Of a stretch of DNA of 64,000 nucleotides, positions 1-10,538 are shown piece by piece; the first letter of the stretch is position 1, and every line of letters begins with the position of its first letter. Source of the DNA: an uncultured Bacteroidales bacterium (GTDB lineage: Bacteria; Bacteroidota; Bacteroidia; Bacteroidales; P3); contig CAMVMX010000007.1 of the NCBI GenBank assembly GCA_947168665.1, forward strand, positions 62,001 to 126,000. The letters run 5' to 3'. The notes beneath the pieces are model-generated. The model searched no databases. It saw only the letters and a list, made by a program, of their open reading frames with translations, and was not told where the DNA came from. A program made the position numbers and the translations under genes.

Positions 1-603
1 TATGTGTGGCTGTCGGTGGGGAGCAGGGATAACGTGATGGATTATGCGCGGATTGAGAACGCATTTATAGGCATCAGGATGGACAGCTGCGCCAGCAGCC
101 AGCCCACGCTCAGGGTGTCGAACACACAGGTGGCCAACCATGTGCTGGCGGGACTGCTGTGCCAGACGGCCACGGTGGTGGGGGACAATTTGCTGGTGGC
201 CAACTGTGGGTCGGCTACGGTGGCTATGCGCTATGGCGGCGACTATCGTTTTGACCACTGCACGTTTGCCGACTATTGGCGGCTGGGTACCCGGACATTC
301 GGAAGTCTCTTCATCACCAATGCGTTGGATTATGGGGGAGTACGCTATGTGTGGCCGATGCAGGTGCGGCTGAAGGATTGCATTGTGTATGGCAGCAGGG
401 CGGAGGGCGAGATGTATGTGGATTTGGATCCCAATGCGGCGACTTCGCTGCAGGTGGAGCACTGCCTGGTACGCGGAGGGGAGTGGGACGAGGACCCCAA
501 GTTTGTCGACCCGCAGGAGGGCGACTACCATCTGGAGGAGGACTCGCCCGCATGGGGCATAGGCTATACCTACCCGGACGGCAAGCGTGTGGGAGGTCGG
601 TGA
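1..603 (+). CDS. Right-handed beta-helix type surface protein, 3' end only
   Basis: The reading frame is open at the left edge (a Tyr codon at 1-3), so the start lies outside the window and about 200 C-terminal residues are visible. The sequence has short repeated strands of the kind seen in parallel beta-helix proteins (for example FDHCTFADYW, LKDCIVYGS, VEHCLVRGG). It ends with DPKFVDPQEGDYHLEEDSPA, the usual last rung of Bacteroidota beta-helix or choice-of-anchor-Q proteins. Such proteins are normally exported, often as lipoproteins, but the signal peptide is not in view. The gene ends 51 bp before ruvA on the same strand. The fold assignment rests on pattern alone; the ligand or substrate is unknown. 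Confidence 0.6.
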   Translation, partial: YVWLSVGSRDNVMDYARIENAFIGIRMDSCASSQPTLRVSNTQVANHVLAGLLCQTATVVGDNLLVANCGSATVAMRYGGDYRFDHCTFADYWRLGTRTFGSLFITNALDYGGVRYVWPMQVRLKDCIVYGSRAEGEMYVDLDPNAATSLQVEHCLVRGGEWDEDPKFVDPQEGDYHLEEDSPAWGIGYTYPDGKRVGGR

Positions 604-654
604 CTGTGTACTGAGGAATGGTTTGAAAGAAGCTTTGGAAAGTAAAGAAAGAAC

Positions 655-1242
655 ATGTACGAATATATATCAGGAAAACTGGCAACTGTGACCCCCGCCT
701 CGGCGGTGATAGACTGCGGAGGGGTGGGCTACATGCTCGAAATCACGTTGGGTACATTCAGTGCCATCCAGACCCTCGGCGAGGTGCGCCTTTGGGTGCA
801 TGAGGTAATCCGCGAGGATGCCCATCTGCTTTTCGGGTTTTACACCACGCAGGAGCGGAGTCTTTTCAGGCTGCTGCTCGGAGTGAGCGGCGTGGGGGCC
901 GCCACGGCACGGATGATGCTCTCGTCGCTCTCGGTCGAGGAGTTGACGCAGGCCATTGCCGGCGGCGATGCCAAGACGGTGCAGCGGGTGAAGGGCGTGG
1001 GTGCCAAGACGGCGCAGCGCATTGTGCTTGAGTTGCAGGACAAGGTGTCCGACCCCTCGGCGGGAGCAGGACTGTCGGCAGCGGCCGCCAATATGGCCGG
1101 TGCCAATGCCAAGAAAGATGAGGCTGTGAGCGCGCTGGCGATGCTTGGATTCCCGAAAGCGGCGGCGGAGAAAGTGGTGTACGGGCTGGACAGCGGCCTC
1201 ACCGTGGAGGAGTTAATCAAAGAAGCACTGAAAAGATTGTAA
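655..1242 (+). CDS. ruvA: Holliday junction branch migration protein RuvA
   Basis: 195 residues, normal length for RuvA, the tetrameric DNA-binding subunit that holds the Holliday junction for the RuvB motor. The N-terminal OB fold (MYEYISGKL, VIDCGGVGY) is followed by two helix-hairpin-helix motifs around residues 70-125 (LLLGVSGVGAATA and VKGVGAKTAQRIVLEL). A flexible linker leads to the C-terminal RuvB-contacting domain (AVSALAMLGF to the end). There is no Shine-Dalgarno sequence before the ATG, as is common in this phylum. sprA starts 14 bp after the stop; ruvA beside sprA is a recurrent arrangement in Bacteroidota. Confidence 0.97.
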   Translation: MYEYISGKLATVTPASAVIDCGGVGYMLEITLGTFSAIQTLGEVRLWVHEVIREDAHLLFGFYTTQERSLFRLLLGVSGVGAATARMMLSSLSVEELTQAIAGGDAKTVQRVKGVGAKTAQRIVLELQDKVSDPSAGAGLSAAAANMAGANAKKDEAVSALAMLGFPKAAAEKVVYGLDSGLTVEELIKEALKRL

Positions 1243-1256
1243 TTGGAGGCTACCCA

Positions 1257-4200
1257 TTGAGCAAGGCATTACATAAGTGGAACCATTGCGGCGCACGGAG
1301 CCGGGCGGGGAGGATGAGGCTCCCCGTGGTGATGCTTGTGCTGCTGGCTTTGCTGACGGGGTGGTGTGGCACGGCGGCTGCCCAGACTCCCGACGGGGGC
1401 CGCACCACGGTGGTGGAGTATGACGCGCAGAGCAACTCGTATGTGAAGGTGACGCGCGTGGGCGACATGGTGATTGACCGCCAGTATATGACGTTTGAGG
1501 AGTATCAGGATTACCAGATGAGCGAGTTGATGCGCAAATACTGGGACGAGCGGTCGGCTGTGAGCGACACGGCTGCCGACGAGGGGTTGCTGAGCAAGAT
1601 TCCCGGCTTCAGCGAAATCAGCAAGAAGGTGGACGGACTGCTGGCAGTGCCTAACATTTCCATCAATCCGTCGGGCAGTGCCGACCTCACATTCCAGATA
1701 GTGAATAACTACCGCGATGACTATAATATCGATGCCAACCGCCGCAGTGTCACCACTTTCGACTTTGATGAGAATATTCAGGTGAATCTTAACGCCAAGA
1801 TTGGCGACTTGTTTGACTTCGACATCAATTGGAACACGCAGGCCACTTTCGATTTCGAGAATAAGATTAAGCTCAAATACGAGGGCAAGGAGGATGACAT
1901 CCTGCAGCTGTTTGAAGCTGCCAATATTTCTTTCCCTCTCAACACTACCTTGATACACGGCAGCCAAGAGCTGTTCGGCGTACACACTAAACTGAAATTT
2001 GGCAAGCTGACGGTGGACGCCGTGGTGTCGCAAAAAGAGACCAGTACGGAGAATATGCGTGTGCAGGGTGGCGCGTCGACACAGGAGTTTCAAATCCGGG
2101 CCGATGAGTATGAGGAGAACCGGCATTACTTCATTGCCCAGTATTTCTATGAGAACTACAACAAGGCAATGTCGACACTCCCTACGCCCAACACCAACAT
2201 CAAGATTATCCGCATGGAGGTGTGGCGCACCAATGTGGGGGCTGCGGTGACGAACAACCGGAATATCCTTGCTCTCACTGATTTGGGCGAGAACAACCCC
2301 GCCAGCAGGTTGCTTACGGGCGGGCGCTCGGAGCGCCCCACCAACTGGAGCAACAATATACTCGAGGTGCTGAACACTTCGGCCATCCGCAGTGTGGACA
2401 ATGTGACATCGTATATGCAGGGGGCAGGCTTCACGCCGGGTACGGACTACGAGAAAGTGGAGAGCGCAAGACTGCTCAACAGCAGCGAGTATACCTATAA
2501 TGCTCAGTTGGGTTTCATCACCCTCAACCAGCCGCTGAGCGCGGACCAGATGTTGGCTGTGGCATTCCAGTATCAGGTGATTGGCGACACGACGGTATAC
2601 CAGGTGGGTGAGCTCACCACCGACGGGGTCAATGACCCGAACACCCTCGTGGTGAAGTTGATCAAGGGTGCAGGTGTGGACACCCGCAGCCCGTTGTGGA
2701 GGCTGATGATGAAGAATGTGTATTTTCTCCGCAGTACGCAGATAGGGCGCGAGAACTTCAGGCTCAATATCCTTTACGAGAGCCGCGAAGGCGGGGTGGG
2801 GATAGGCTACTTCACTTCCGGGCCTAAGGAGGGTATACCCCTCATTGAGTTGTTCGGACTCGACAGGATGGATGCTTCGCAGAACTATTATTATGCCGAT
2901 GGGGTGTTCGACTGGTTCGACAGTGCCGCCTTCAAGGGTGGTACCATACAGGCTAGCACGGGCCGTATATTCTTCCCATACGTTGAACCCTTTGGGCGAG
3001 ACTTGCGCCAGATAATAGGCGACGACGAGTTTTCGCAGGAGTATTGTTTCGACTCGCTCTATACGATGACCCGCACGCTGGCACAGCAGTATGCCGACAA
3101 GAATAAGTTTTATATCGAAGGCTATTTTTCCTCCACGGTGAGCGGGGAAATATCGCTGGGTTACAGTGTGTCGCCCGGCTCGGTCACGGTGACCGCAGGT
3201 GGGGTGCCGTTGATAGAGAATGTGGATTATACGGTAGATTATACAATGGGTACGGTGCGTATTGTGAATGAGAGTATTCTGAGCAGCGGCACCCCCATCA
3301 GCGTCAGCAGCGAGAACAACTCGTTCAGTATGATGACCAAAACGATGGCAGGCGCGCATGTCAACTATGAGATCGAGCCTGACTTCAATGTGGGTGCCAC
3401 ATTCATGAATCTCTACGAAAAGCCCCTTACACAGAAAAATAACTTTGGCGAAGAGCCTACAAGCAATAGCATCTATGGCTTTGACCTCAACTACCGCCAT
3501 GAGGCCCCGTTCATTACCAAGGCTATAGACTGGCTTCCGGGCATCGACACCAAAGCCCCATCCAATCTGACCCTCTCGGCCGAGTTTGCGCAGTTCATTC
3601 CGGGTCTTGCCTCCACTGGGAGCAAGGAGGGGAGTGTGACCTATGTGGACGACTTTGAGGGAGCGGAGAGCAGCATTGATTTGAAGGGAGTGATGTTTTG
3701 GCATTTGGCTTCGACGCCGCAGGATTTCAGGCTCTCGATGCCGATGTTCCCAGAGACTGCCCCGGCGACGGGGCTGGCCTACGGATTTAACCGCGCCAAG
3801 CTGGCATGGTATCGGATTGACAATATCTTCTATAGTTCGGACTGCCCGAGGAATGTGACGGCGGACGACCGCTCGCTGCCTTACGCCCGCCGCATTTCGG
3901 AACAGGAGGTGTTTCCCAACAAGCAGCTGGCTCAGGGCGAGCTGACTAATATTTATGAATTGAACTTGGCGTTCTATCCCTCTGAACGCGGCCCATATAA
4001 TTACGATGTGGGGCCGACGGCTTTCAGCGCCGGTCTTGCCGCCGATGGTACACTCGCCTCGCCCAGCAGTCGCTGGGGTGGCATAATGCGCCAATTGGAC
4101 TATACTGATTTCGAAACCCAAAACATTGAGACCATCGAGTTCTGGCTGATGGATCCTTTCATAGATAACCCCAACCATACGGGAGGCAATCTGTACATCA

Positions 4201-7200
4201 ACCTCGGCGATATTAGTGAGGATATTCTCCGCGACGGCCGCAAGGGATTTGAGAATGGTTTGCCGACGGGACCAGAGGTGACGGGTGTGGATACCACGAT
4301 TTGGGGAAGGGTGCCCAACACGCAGCCCATTGTCAATGCCTTCTCGGGCGACGAGTCTTCGCGCAAATACCAAGATGTGGGCTATGACGGACTGGGCAGC
4401 ACACACGAATTCAGTGACGAGCAATCGTTCTTTGCCGAGTACATCAACCAAGTGGCACTGTTGCACGGCACCGATTCAAGGGCATACCAACTGGCGTTGC
4501 AGGACCCCTCGGCTGACGATTTCCACTACTACCGCGGCACGGACTACGATGAGTCGGATGTAAAAATCAATGACCGCTACAAGTATTATAACAACCCGGA
4601 GGGCAACTCGACAGTGGATGCTGACAATACGGAGAGTTATACCACGGCGGCCTCGATTTATCCCAACGTGGAGGATATCAACCGGGATAACACTTTGAGC
4701 GAGGGCGAGAACTACTACCAGTATGTAGTGGAGCTGGATCCCAGCAAGATGGTGATAGGCCAGAACCATATTGTGGACATCCAGGAGGCCACGAATGTGA
4801 TGCTCCCCAACGGAACCACCACCACCTGCAAATGGTACCAGTTCCGCATCCCGATACGCGAGTATGACCAGTTGGTGGGCAAGCTGAACGGTTTTCAGTC
4901 TATCCGTTTTATGCGTATGTTCCTCAACGGTTTTGAAGAGCCTATAATATTGCGCTTCGCCACGCTTGAACTGGTTTATGCCACATGGCGCAAGTATACA
5001 GAGAACCTGTTGCAGCCAGGTGACTATCCCACGGGAACAGGGGCAGGGACCTCGTTCAGCATCGGAACGGTGAACATTGAAGAGAACGGTAGCCGCTACC
5101 CTGTCCCATACGTCCTGCCCCCCGACATTGAGCGTGAGGAGTGGTACAGTACCTCGTCTGTGGCTATAAAATTGAATGAGCAGGCGTTGGCATTGGATAT
5201 TACAGATTTGGCTTCTGGCGACGCCCGCGCGGTGTATCGCAGCACGCAGTATGACTTGCGCAACTATGGCAAATTGAAGATGTTTGTACATGCCGAGAAG
5301 AAAGACTTGACCAGTTCTATGCAGGATGAGGATTTGGTTCTGTTTGTCCGACTGGGCAGTGACTATACCAACAATTACTATGAATACGAGGTGCCCCTTC
5401 GGTTTACGGACTGGGGTGTGAGCCGCGACGACCCCTACGCCATCTGGCCCCGGGAGAATAATGTGGAGATTGACTTGACGAAGCTGGTGGATATCAAAAC
5501 CAACCGCAACAGGTTGATACGCCACGGTGATTTGGCCTACAGCAGTCAACTGTTGTACAGCGAGTATGTGGACGGCAGGAAGTATACCGTGCTTGGTGCC
5601 CCCAATTTGGGCAAGGTGAAGGTGATTATGGTCGGCGTGAGGAATCCCAAGAAAGAACGTCTTGACGACGGGAACGATATGCTGCCAAAGTCGTGCATTG
5701 TATGGCTGAACGAGCTGCGACTGACGGATTTCAACAACAGGGGAGGCTGGGCAGCCATGGCGCTGGCCCGCACTAATTTGGCCGATTTGGGCAATCTGTC
5801 GCTGTATGGCTCCTACCGCACCGCTGGCTTCGGCAACCTGGAGGAGAAGCCAACTTCGTTGGAGCTGGTGAACACGCTGCAGCTGCAGAGCACGCTCGAC
5901 CTGGAACTGGGCAAGTTCCTGCCAGAGAAATGGGGTGTGCATATCCCGTTCTATTTGGACTATAACAAGCAAGTGGGCAGTCCGGAGTATAACCCACTGG
6001 ACCCTGACGTGCGTCTGCGCGACGATTTGGAGACGTATGCAAGTTCGGAAGACCGCGACAGTGTCCGTGCCATAGCACAGGAACGCCACACCACCACTAA
6101 TATCACCCTGACCAACATGCGCAAAGACCGCACTGGCAAGTCGGCCCTCAATCCACATTTTTATGATATTGAAAACTTCACTTTCTCATACGCCTACAGC
6201 CGAGAACGCTCATCGGACGACGAGTTGGACCACTACAACAAGGACCAGCACCGCGGAGGTTTCACATACGCCTACACCCCCAAGGAGCCGGGACTGTTTG
6301 CACCGTTTGCCAAGTCGACCTCCAAGTTTGTGAACAGCAAGAATGGAAAGTTTATCAAAGACTTCAATCTCTATTATAAGCCCAAAAACTTCTCCTTCAG
6401 CACAGAGGTATATCGCGACTATGAAGAGACACTGTTGCGCAAGAAAGGAGCAGCCCTTGTCATTATGAAACCTACCTATTTCAAGCAGTTCACTTGGCGC
6501 AGGGAATATGGGTTGCAATGGGACATCAGCCGAAGTCTGCACCTCCAGTACAATGCCATTGCCAACGCGCGTGTTGATGAGCCGGTGGGACGGGTGGACA
6601 CCCGCGAGAGCCGGGAAGCCATCAAGAACTCTCTGCTACAGGGCGGCACAATGCAGAACTATCAGCAGACCATCAACGCCACGTGGGAGCTGCCCATCAG
6701 CAAACTCCCCTTCCTCGACTTCCTGCGGGTGCCAGTCAGCTACAGGGCTACGTATAATTTTTTGGGTACCACACAGGCACTGGCCTCGATGGGCAGCACG
6801 CTCAACGGGTCGGGTCAGTTACAGGCTTCGGTGTCGGGTTCCATGCAGACGCTATACAACAGGTTTCCTTTCATCAAGAATGCATATAAGCAGAAGCCGC
6901 CCCAGCAAAAGAAAGACCCCAAGCGGATGAGCAAAAAGGAACGCGAGGCAGCGGTGAAAGACTCCATTGCCCGTGCCAAGAATCCCGACTCGGTGCGCCG
7001 TGCACAGGTGGCGGAAGTGATGGGCGAGATTGGCAATTTTGCCATCAGGATGGTCACGGGGCTGAAGAATTTCAATGTGCAGTACAGCAATAACAGCGGT
7101 TCCAACCTGCCGGGATACATGGGTTCGGCCCGCATTTTAGGTATGGATCCGAGAAACGGATGGATGCCGGGTCCGGCTTTTGTGGCGGGTTATAACGACG

Positions 7201-8411
7201 GACTGGTGGAGCGGTTGCGAGAAAGCAGACTGTTGAGTACCGACACGTTGATGAACAATGCCCACAGGAATACCCTGTCACAGATGCTATCCATGCAGGC
7301 CTCGGTCGAACCGATCAGGGATTTCCGCATCGAGTTGACGGCTTCACAGACGCTCCAGTCGCGCGAAGAGTATTACTACAAATTCATGAGCCAGCTGGAT
7401 GATGTCGAGGGGCCATTGAGTTATGTCATGACAGGTTCATACACTACTACATGCTGGAGTATGGCGACGGCTTTCGCCGACCCGGATGCCCTCTATGAGC
7501 AATTCTTGGCCAGCCGCAGGGTGGTGGCTGACCGCTTGGCGGAGGCTAATCCTGACCTCCGTTGCGACCAGATGGTGCTGGACACTATGAGTGGGCAGCT
7601 CTTCCCCTTTGGCTATGGGCCCAACCAGCAATCGGTGCTGCTGACAAGTTTCCTCGCCACCTATATGGGCAAAGATGTCTCTACCTATGGTTTTAAACCC
7701 TTTATGGGGTTCCCGCTCCCCAACTGGACAATCAACTACAACGGCTTGAACAAAGTGCCATGGCTAAAGAAATGGTTCAACAACATCTCGCTTTCCCACC
7801 GCTACTCCTCGACCTACAGTATAGGCAACTATTACACCGATGCAGCCATCTCCGGGCGCGAGGGCTACGACTATGGTCACGAGACGGTGCTGAACGGCAG
7901 CGACGATTTCATAGCCCCGTTGAGCATGGAGTCGGTGCAGATCAGCGAGCAGTTCAACCCCCTCATCAGGGTCTCGGTCAGCATGACGAACAGTGTGCAG
8001 CTCAATTTCTCCATGCAGCGCAACAGGACCCTGAGCCTCAGTTTCTCCAACAACCAGTTGACGGAAACAACCCGCGACGGCATCACCTTCGGCGGCGGCT
8101 ACCGCTTTAAGGATGTGGCTTTCGACGTGAAGATGGGGGAAAGTGTGCACCATTTGAAGAGCGACATAGTCCTGCAGCTCAACCTGACCTACAACAGCAA
8201 CAAGACCAATATCCGCAAGATTAACCAGAATTTCAGCCAAGTGTCGTCGGGCAGCGAGGTGTGGATGGCTGAACTCTCGGCCGAGTATGCGCTTTCCACT
8301 TCGCTCACACTGAGGGCATTTTTCCAGACCAACATCAACAATCCCTATATTCGCAACGCCTACCCGAACTCAACCACCAAGGGTGGCATAACCGTAAGAT
8401 TCAGCTTTTAG
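1257..8411 (+). CDS. sprA: SprA, outer-membrane translocon of the type IX secretion system
   Basis: 2384 residues, in the range of SprA/Sov, the very large beta-barrel that passes folded T9SS cargo across the outer membrane. A TTG start at 1257 is preceded by GGAGG at 1245-1249; an ATG at 1314 lies just ahead of the hydrophobic signal sequence (LPVVMLVLLALLTGW, ending TAAAQ near residue 43) and is the alternative start. The body shows the SprA layout: conserved N-terminal blocks (SGSADLTFQIVNNY, GSQELFGVHTKLKFGKL), long stretches of alternating polar and aromatic residues typical of a beta-barrel, and a C-terminal strand (TTKGGITVRFSF) ending in Phe. A 2295-residue protein with a T9SS sorting tail at 51604-58491 is a plausible client. 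Other T9SS components (PorV, GldKLMN, SprE/T) are not in the window. Confidence 0.96.
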   Translation: MSKALHKWNHCGARSRAGRMRLPVVMLVLLALLTGWCGTAAAQTPDGGRTTVVEYDAQSNSYVKVTRVGDMVIDRQYMTFEEYQDYQMSELMRKYWDERSAVSDTAADEGLLSKIPGFSEISKKVDGLLAVPNISINPSGSADLTFQIVNNYRDDYNIDANRRSVTTFDFDENIQVNLNAKIGDLFDFDINWNTQATFDFENKIKLKYEGKEDDILQLFEAANISFPLNTTLIHGSQELFGVHTKLKFGKLTVDAVVSQKETSTENMRVQGGASTQEFQIRADEYEENRHYFIAQYFYENYNKAMSTLPTPNTNIKIIRMEVWRTNVGAAVTNNRNILALTDLGENNPASRLLTGGRSERPTNWSNNILEVLNTSAIRSVDNVTSYMQGAGFTPGTDYEKVESARLLNSSEYTYNAQLGFITLNQPLSADQMLAVAFQYQVIGDTTVYQVGELTTDGVNDPNTLVVKLIKGAGVDTRSPLWRLMMKNVYFLRSTQIGRENFRLNILYESREGGVGIGYFTSGPKEGIPLIELFGLDRMDASQNYYYADGVFDWFDSAAFKGGTIQASTGRIFFPYVEPFGRDLRQIIGDDEFSQEYCFDSLYTMTRTLAQQYADKNKFYIEGYFSSTVSGEISLGYSVSPGSVTVTAGGVPLIENVDYTVDYTMGTVRIVNESILSSGTPISVSSENNSFSMMTKTMAGAHVNYEIEPDFNVGATFMNLYEKPLTQKNNFGEEPTSNSIYGFDLNYRHEAPFITKAIDWLPGIDTKAPSNLTLSAEFAQFIPGLASTGSKEGSVTYVDDFEGAESSIDLKGVMFWHLASTPQDFRLSMPMFPETAPATGLAYGFNRAKLAWYRIDNIFYSSDCPRNVTADDRSLPYARRISEQEVFPNKQLAQGELTNIYELNLAFYPSERGPYNYDVGPTAFSAGLAADGTLASPSSRWGGIMRQLDYTDFETQNIETIEFWLMDPFIDNPNHTGGNLYINLGDISEDILRDGRKGFENGLPTGPEVTGVDTTIWGRVPNTQPIVNAFSGDESSRKYQDVGYDGLGSTHEFSDEQSFFAEYINQVALLHGTDSRAYQLALQDPSADDFHYYRGTDYDESDVKINDRYKYYNNPEGNSTVDADNTESYTTAASIYPNVEDINRDNTLSEGENYYQYVVELDPSKMVIGQNHIVDIQEATNVMLPNGTTTTCKWYQFRIPIREYDQLVGKLNGFQSIRFMRMFLNGFEEPIILRFATLELVYATWRKYTENLLQPGDYPTGTGAGTSFSIGTVNIEENGSRYPVPYVLPPDIEREEWYSTSSVAIKLNEQALALDITDLASGDARAVYRSTQYDLRNYGKLKMFVHAEKKDLTSSMQDEDLVLFVRLGSDYTNNYYEYEVPLRFTDWGVSRDDPYAIWPRENNVEIDLTKLVDIKTNRNRLIRHGDLAYSSQLLYSEYVDGRKYTVLGAPNLGKVKVIMVGVRNPKKERLDDGNDMLPKSCIVWLNELRLTDFNNRGGWAAMALARTNLADLGNLSLYGSYRTAGFGNLEEKPTSLELVNTLQLQSTLDLELGKFLPEKWGVHIPFYLDYNKQVGSPEYNPLDPDVRLRDDLETYASSEDRDSVRAIAQERHTTTNITLTNMRKDRTGKSALNPHFYDIENFTFSYAYSRERSSDDELDHYNKDQHRGGFTYAYTPKEPGLFAPFAKSTSKFVNSKNGKFIKDFNLYYKPKNFSFSTEVYRDYEETLLRKKGAALVIMKPTYFKQFTWRREYGLQWDISRSLHLQYNAIANARVDEPVGRVDTRESREAIKNSLLQGGTMQNYQQTINATWELPISKLPFLDFLRVPVSYRATYNFLGTTQALASMGSTLNGSGQLQASVSGSMQTLYNRFPFIKNAYKQKPPQQKKDPKRMSKKEREAAVKDSIARAKNPDSVRRAQVAEVMGEIGNFAIRMVTGLKNFNVQYSNNSGSNLPGYMGSARILGMDPRNGWMPGPAFVAGYNDGLVERLRESRLLSTDTLMNNAHRNTLSQMLSMQASVEPIRDFRIELTASQTLQSREEYYYKFMSQLDDVEGPLSYVMTGSYTTTCWSMATAFADPDALYEQFLASRRVVADRLAEANPDLRCDQMVLDTMSGQLFPFGYGPNQQSVLLTSFLATYMGKDVSTYGFKPFMGFPLPNWTINYNGLNKVPWLKKWFNNISLSHRYSSTYSIGNYYTDAAISGREGYDYGHETVLNGSDDFIAPLSMESVQISEQFNPLIRVSVSMTNSVQLNFSMQRNRTLSLSFSNNQLTETTRDGITFGGGYRFKDVAFDVKMGESVHHLKSDIVLQLNLTYNSNKTNIRKINQNFSQVSSGSEVWMAELSAEYALSTSLTLRAFFQTNINNPYIRNAYPNSTTKGGITVRFSF

Positions 8412-8416
8412 AAGAG

Positions 8417-9733
8417 ATGAAGATAGACCGTTTTAAAGATTACGACCCAGGGGTGCGCGACTTGGTTCTCCGATTTGAGAAGCAAGCGTCGGGCGGTGTA
8501 TCCTTTTTCGATGTCGACGAGCTGGAGGTAATCATGGACTACTATCTGGAGGTGAGCGACGACGAAGCTTTGGAAACGGCTGTGAACTACGGCGAAAATC
8601 TCTTCCCTGGCAGTGGCGAGGTGCGGCTGAGGAAAGCTCACCTCTTGAGCATCCGCGGTCAGTATGACGAAGCGTTGAGGATTTTGAAAAGCCTTGAGCA
8701 GACCGAACCCGACAATACGGATGTCAGCTATGCCCTGGGAGCCGTATATGGCATGATGGGCAGGGCGCAGGAGTCGATAGACTGCTACCAGCGTGCTGCC
8801 GCCGACGGCTACGAACTCGATATGGTCTATGGCAATATTGGCGACGAGTATTACAGCATGGGTCAGTTGGAACAAGCCGCACAATATTACCGCAAGTCCG
8901 TTGAGGTGAACCCTGAGGAGAGTCGCTCGCTCTACAATCTGGCCAGCACCGAAACCGAGCGCGGTAACGGCGAGGCGGCAGCCGACTTCTTCAACAAGCT
9001 CATCGAGGACCGACCATACAATAAATGGGCGTGGTTCGGCTTGGGACTTATCTACAACCGCCTGAACCTCTACGAAAAAGGTGCCGACGCATACGAGTAT
9101 GCCCTTGCTATTGACCGTACACTTTTCGATGCCTATCTCGGCCTGGCCGATTGCTATATCGATATGGGCGACAATGCCCGCGCTGTGCAGACCCTGCGCG
9201 ATTCCATCGACTACACCGACGACCATGCTTATATCTACTTCTGTATCGGCTGTATCTACAAAGAGTCTGGCAATTTCCACACTGCGACAGTCTATCTCCA
9301 CGACGCACTCAAGGAAGACCCCGCCTATGCCGCCGCGTGGCGTCAACTGGGCATCTGCAGCCAGAAACTGGGCTATATGGAAGAAGCCGCTGGCTATTTC
9401 CGCCGCTCAATCGACCTCGACCCCGAAAGCGACGACGGCTGGATTTGCCTTGCCGACCTCTATATTGGCCAAGAACGCTGGTCTGAGGCTTTTCAGCTGC
9501 TTCATAGCAGTTATCCCGGGACTGACGACTCCTTGCCCTTTGCCACGCGGATTTGCTATTGCCTTTACCGTCTGCGCTGGGCCGACCGATTGCGCTCCTT
9601 CTTGGCCACAGGCCAGCAAGATGTCCAGACGATTTATTTCAGTCTTCTGGCAACCTACCCCCAACTGGCCGACGACATGGATCTGGCCTCATTTCTGCTG
9701 GGCTATGACATAAACGGAACTCAAAATTTGTAA
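8417..9733 (+). CDS. Tetratricopeptide repeat protein
   Basis: 438 residues made mostly of TPR helices: repeats run from about residue 75 to 370 with the usual A/G/Y/A/P spacing (for example YALGAVYGMMGRAQESIDCY, YNLASTETERGNGEAAADFF, WRQLGICSQKLGYMEEAAGY). There is no signal peptide or membrane segment, so it is probably cytoplasmic and acts as a protein-binding scaffold. It starts 5 bp after sprA and is probably co-transcribed with it. A TPR gene next to sprA might suggest a role in secretion, but TPR proteins are too general to name a partner. Confidence 0.85.
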   Translation: MKIDRFKDYDPGVRDLVLRFEKQASGGVSFFDVDELEVIMDYYLEVSDDEALETAVNYGENLFPGSGEVRLRKAHLLSIRGQYDEALRILKSLEQTEPDNTDVSYALGAVYGMMGRAQESIDCYQRAAADGYELDMVYGNIGDEYYSMGQLEQAAQYYRKSVEVNPEESRSLYNLASTETERGNGEAAADFFNKLIEDRPYNKWAWFGLGLIYNRLNLYEKGADAYEYALAIDRTLFDAYLGLADCYIDMGDNARAVQTLRDSIDYTDDHAYIYFCIGCIYKESGNFHTATVYLHDALKEDPAYAAAWRQLGICSQKLGYMEEAAGYFRRSIDLDPESDDGWICLADLYIGQERWSEAFQLLHSSYPGTDDSLPFATRICYCLYRLRWADRLRSFLATGQQDVQTIYFSLLATYPQLADDMDLASFLLGYDINGTQNL

Positions 9734-9743
9734 ACCAATTATA

Positions 9744-10526
9744 ATGATTATGAAGAGATTGATATTACTGCTCTTGATGTTTGCGGGTTGCCACTTCGCT
9801 GTGGCACAAGCCCCCTCCACACCAAAGACCATTGCTGAGCAAGTCAACGGCACCGACAGCAACTCGACGGGCTTCGTGGCCGATGTCCTCACTTGGTATG
9901 ACGCACACATGAACTATGGAGCCGTCGGCTTGCTGATGGCTCTGGAGAGTTCGTTCATCCCCTTCCCGTCCGAGGTGGTCATCCCCCCGGCAGTCTATGT
10001 GGCCTGCAATCCCGAAAGCCGTGGCGGCATGTCGCTTTGGTGGGTTGTGTTGATAGGCACCCTCGGGGCGCTGGTGGGAGCATACGTCAACTACTTCTTA
10101 TCGCGCTGGCTGGGACGCCCCATCATCTATGCTTTGGCCGAGAGCAAGGTGGGCCATCTGTTGGGCCTGTCCAAGCAGAAAGTGGAGCGGGCCGAAACCT
10201 ACTTCAACGACCACGGCAATGTTTCCACCCTTGTGGGTCGGCTCATCCCGGTCATCCGCCAGCTCATCTCCATCCCTGCGGGACTGTCCAAGATGAATCT
10301 GGCCGCCTTCTCGCTCTTCACCTTCCTTGGTGCGGGAGTGTGGAACTGCGTGCTGGCCCTGCTGGGTTGGCTGGCTTATAAGGCTGCCGACCCGACGGTC
10401 ATAGCCCGTTACAGCCACCAGTTCTCCATCGCCATTGTCGCCATTGTGGCTGCAGCCATCCTGTTCTTCATAGTCCGGGCCGTGGTTCGTAAAAAGAAGA
10501 AGGGCCAGTCCGCCAAAACTCAATAA
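9744..10526 (+). CDS. DedA family inner-membrane protein
   Basis: 260 residues with the DedA/VTT (SNARE-associated) core. The loop LESSFIPFPSEVVIPPA (around residues 71-87) and the GRLIPVIRQLISIPAGLSKM segment (about 162-181) carry the conserved ExxxPxPxE and FGRxxPxxR-type motifs thought to line the lipid path; hydrophobic segments follow to a Lys-rich tail. DedA proteins act in membrane homeostasis and are linked to lipid-carrier (undecaprenyl phosphate or phospholipid) flipping. The N-terminus is odd: it looks like a cleavable signal peptide (RLILLLLMFAG ending AVAQ) before the first re-entrant helix. ATG codons at 9744 and 9750 are both possible starts. Confidence 0.9.
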   Translation: MIMKRLILLLLMFAGCHFAVAQAPSTPKTIAEQVNGTDSNSTGFVADVLTWYDAHMNYGAVGLLMALESSFIPFPSEVVIPPAVYVACNPESRGGMSLWWVVLIGTLGALVGAYVNYFLSRWLGRPIIYALAESKVGHLLGLSKQKVERAETYFNDHGNVSTLVGRLIPVIRQLISIPAGLSKMNLAAFSLFTFLGAGVWNCVLALLGWLAYKAADPTVIARYSHQFSIAIVAIVAAAILFFIVRAVVRKKKKGQSAKTQ

Positions 10527-10538
10527 GCCCCAAAACCT

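Noticed and set aside
1269..6158. Long minus-strand open frames (1065 and 560 codons) opposite sprA
   Set aside because: They are antisense shadows of sprA: low-complexity His/Arg/Val composition, no family motifs, while sprA itself is fully conserved.
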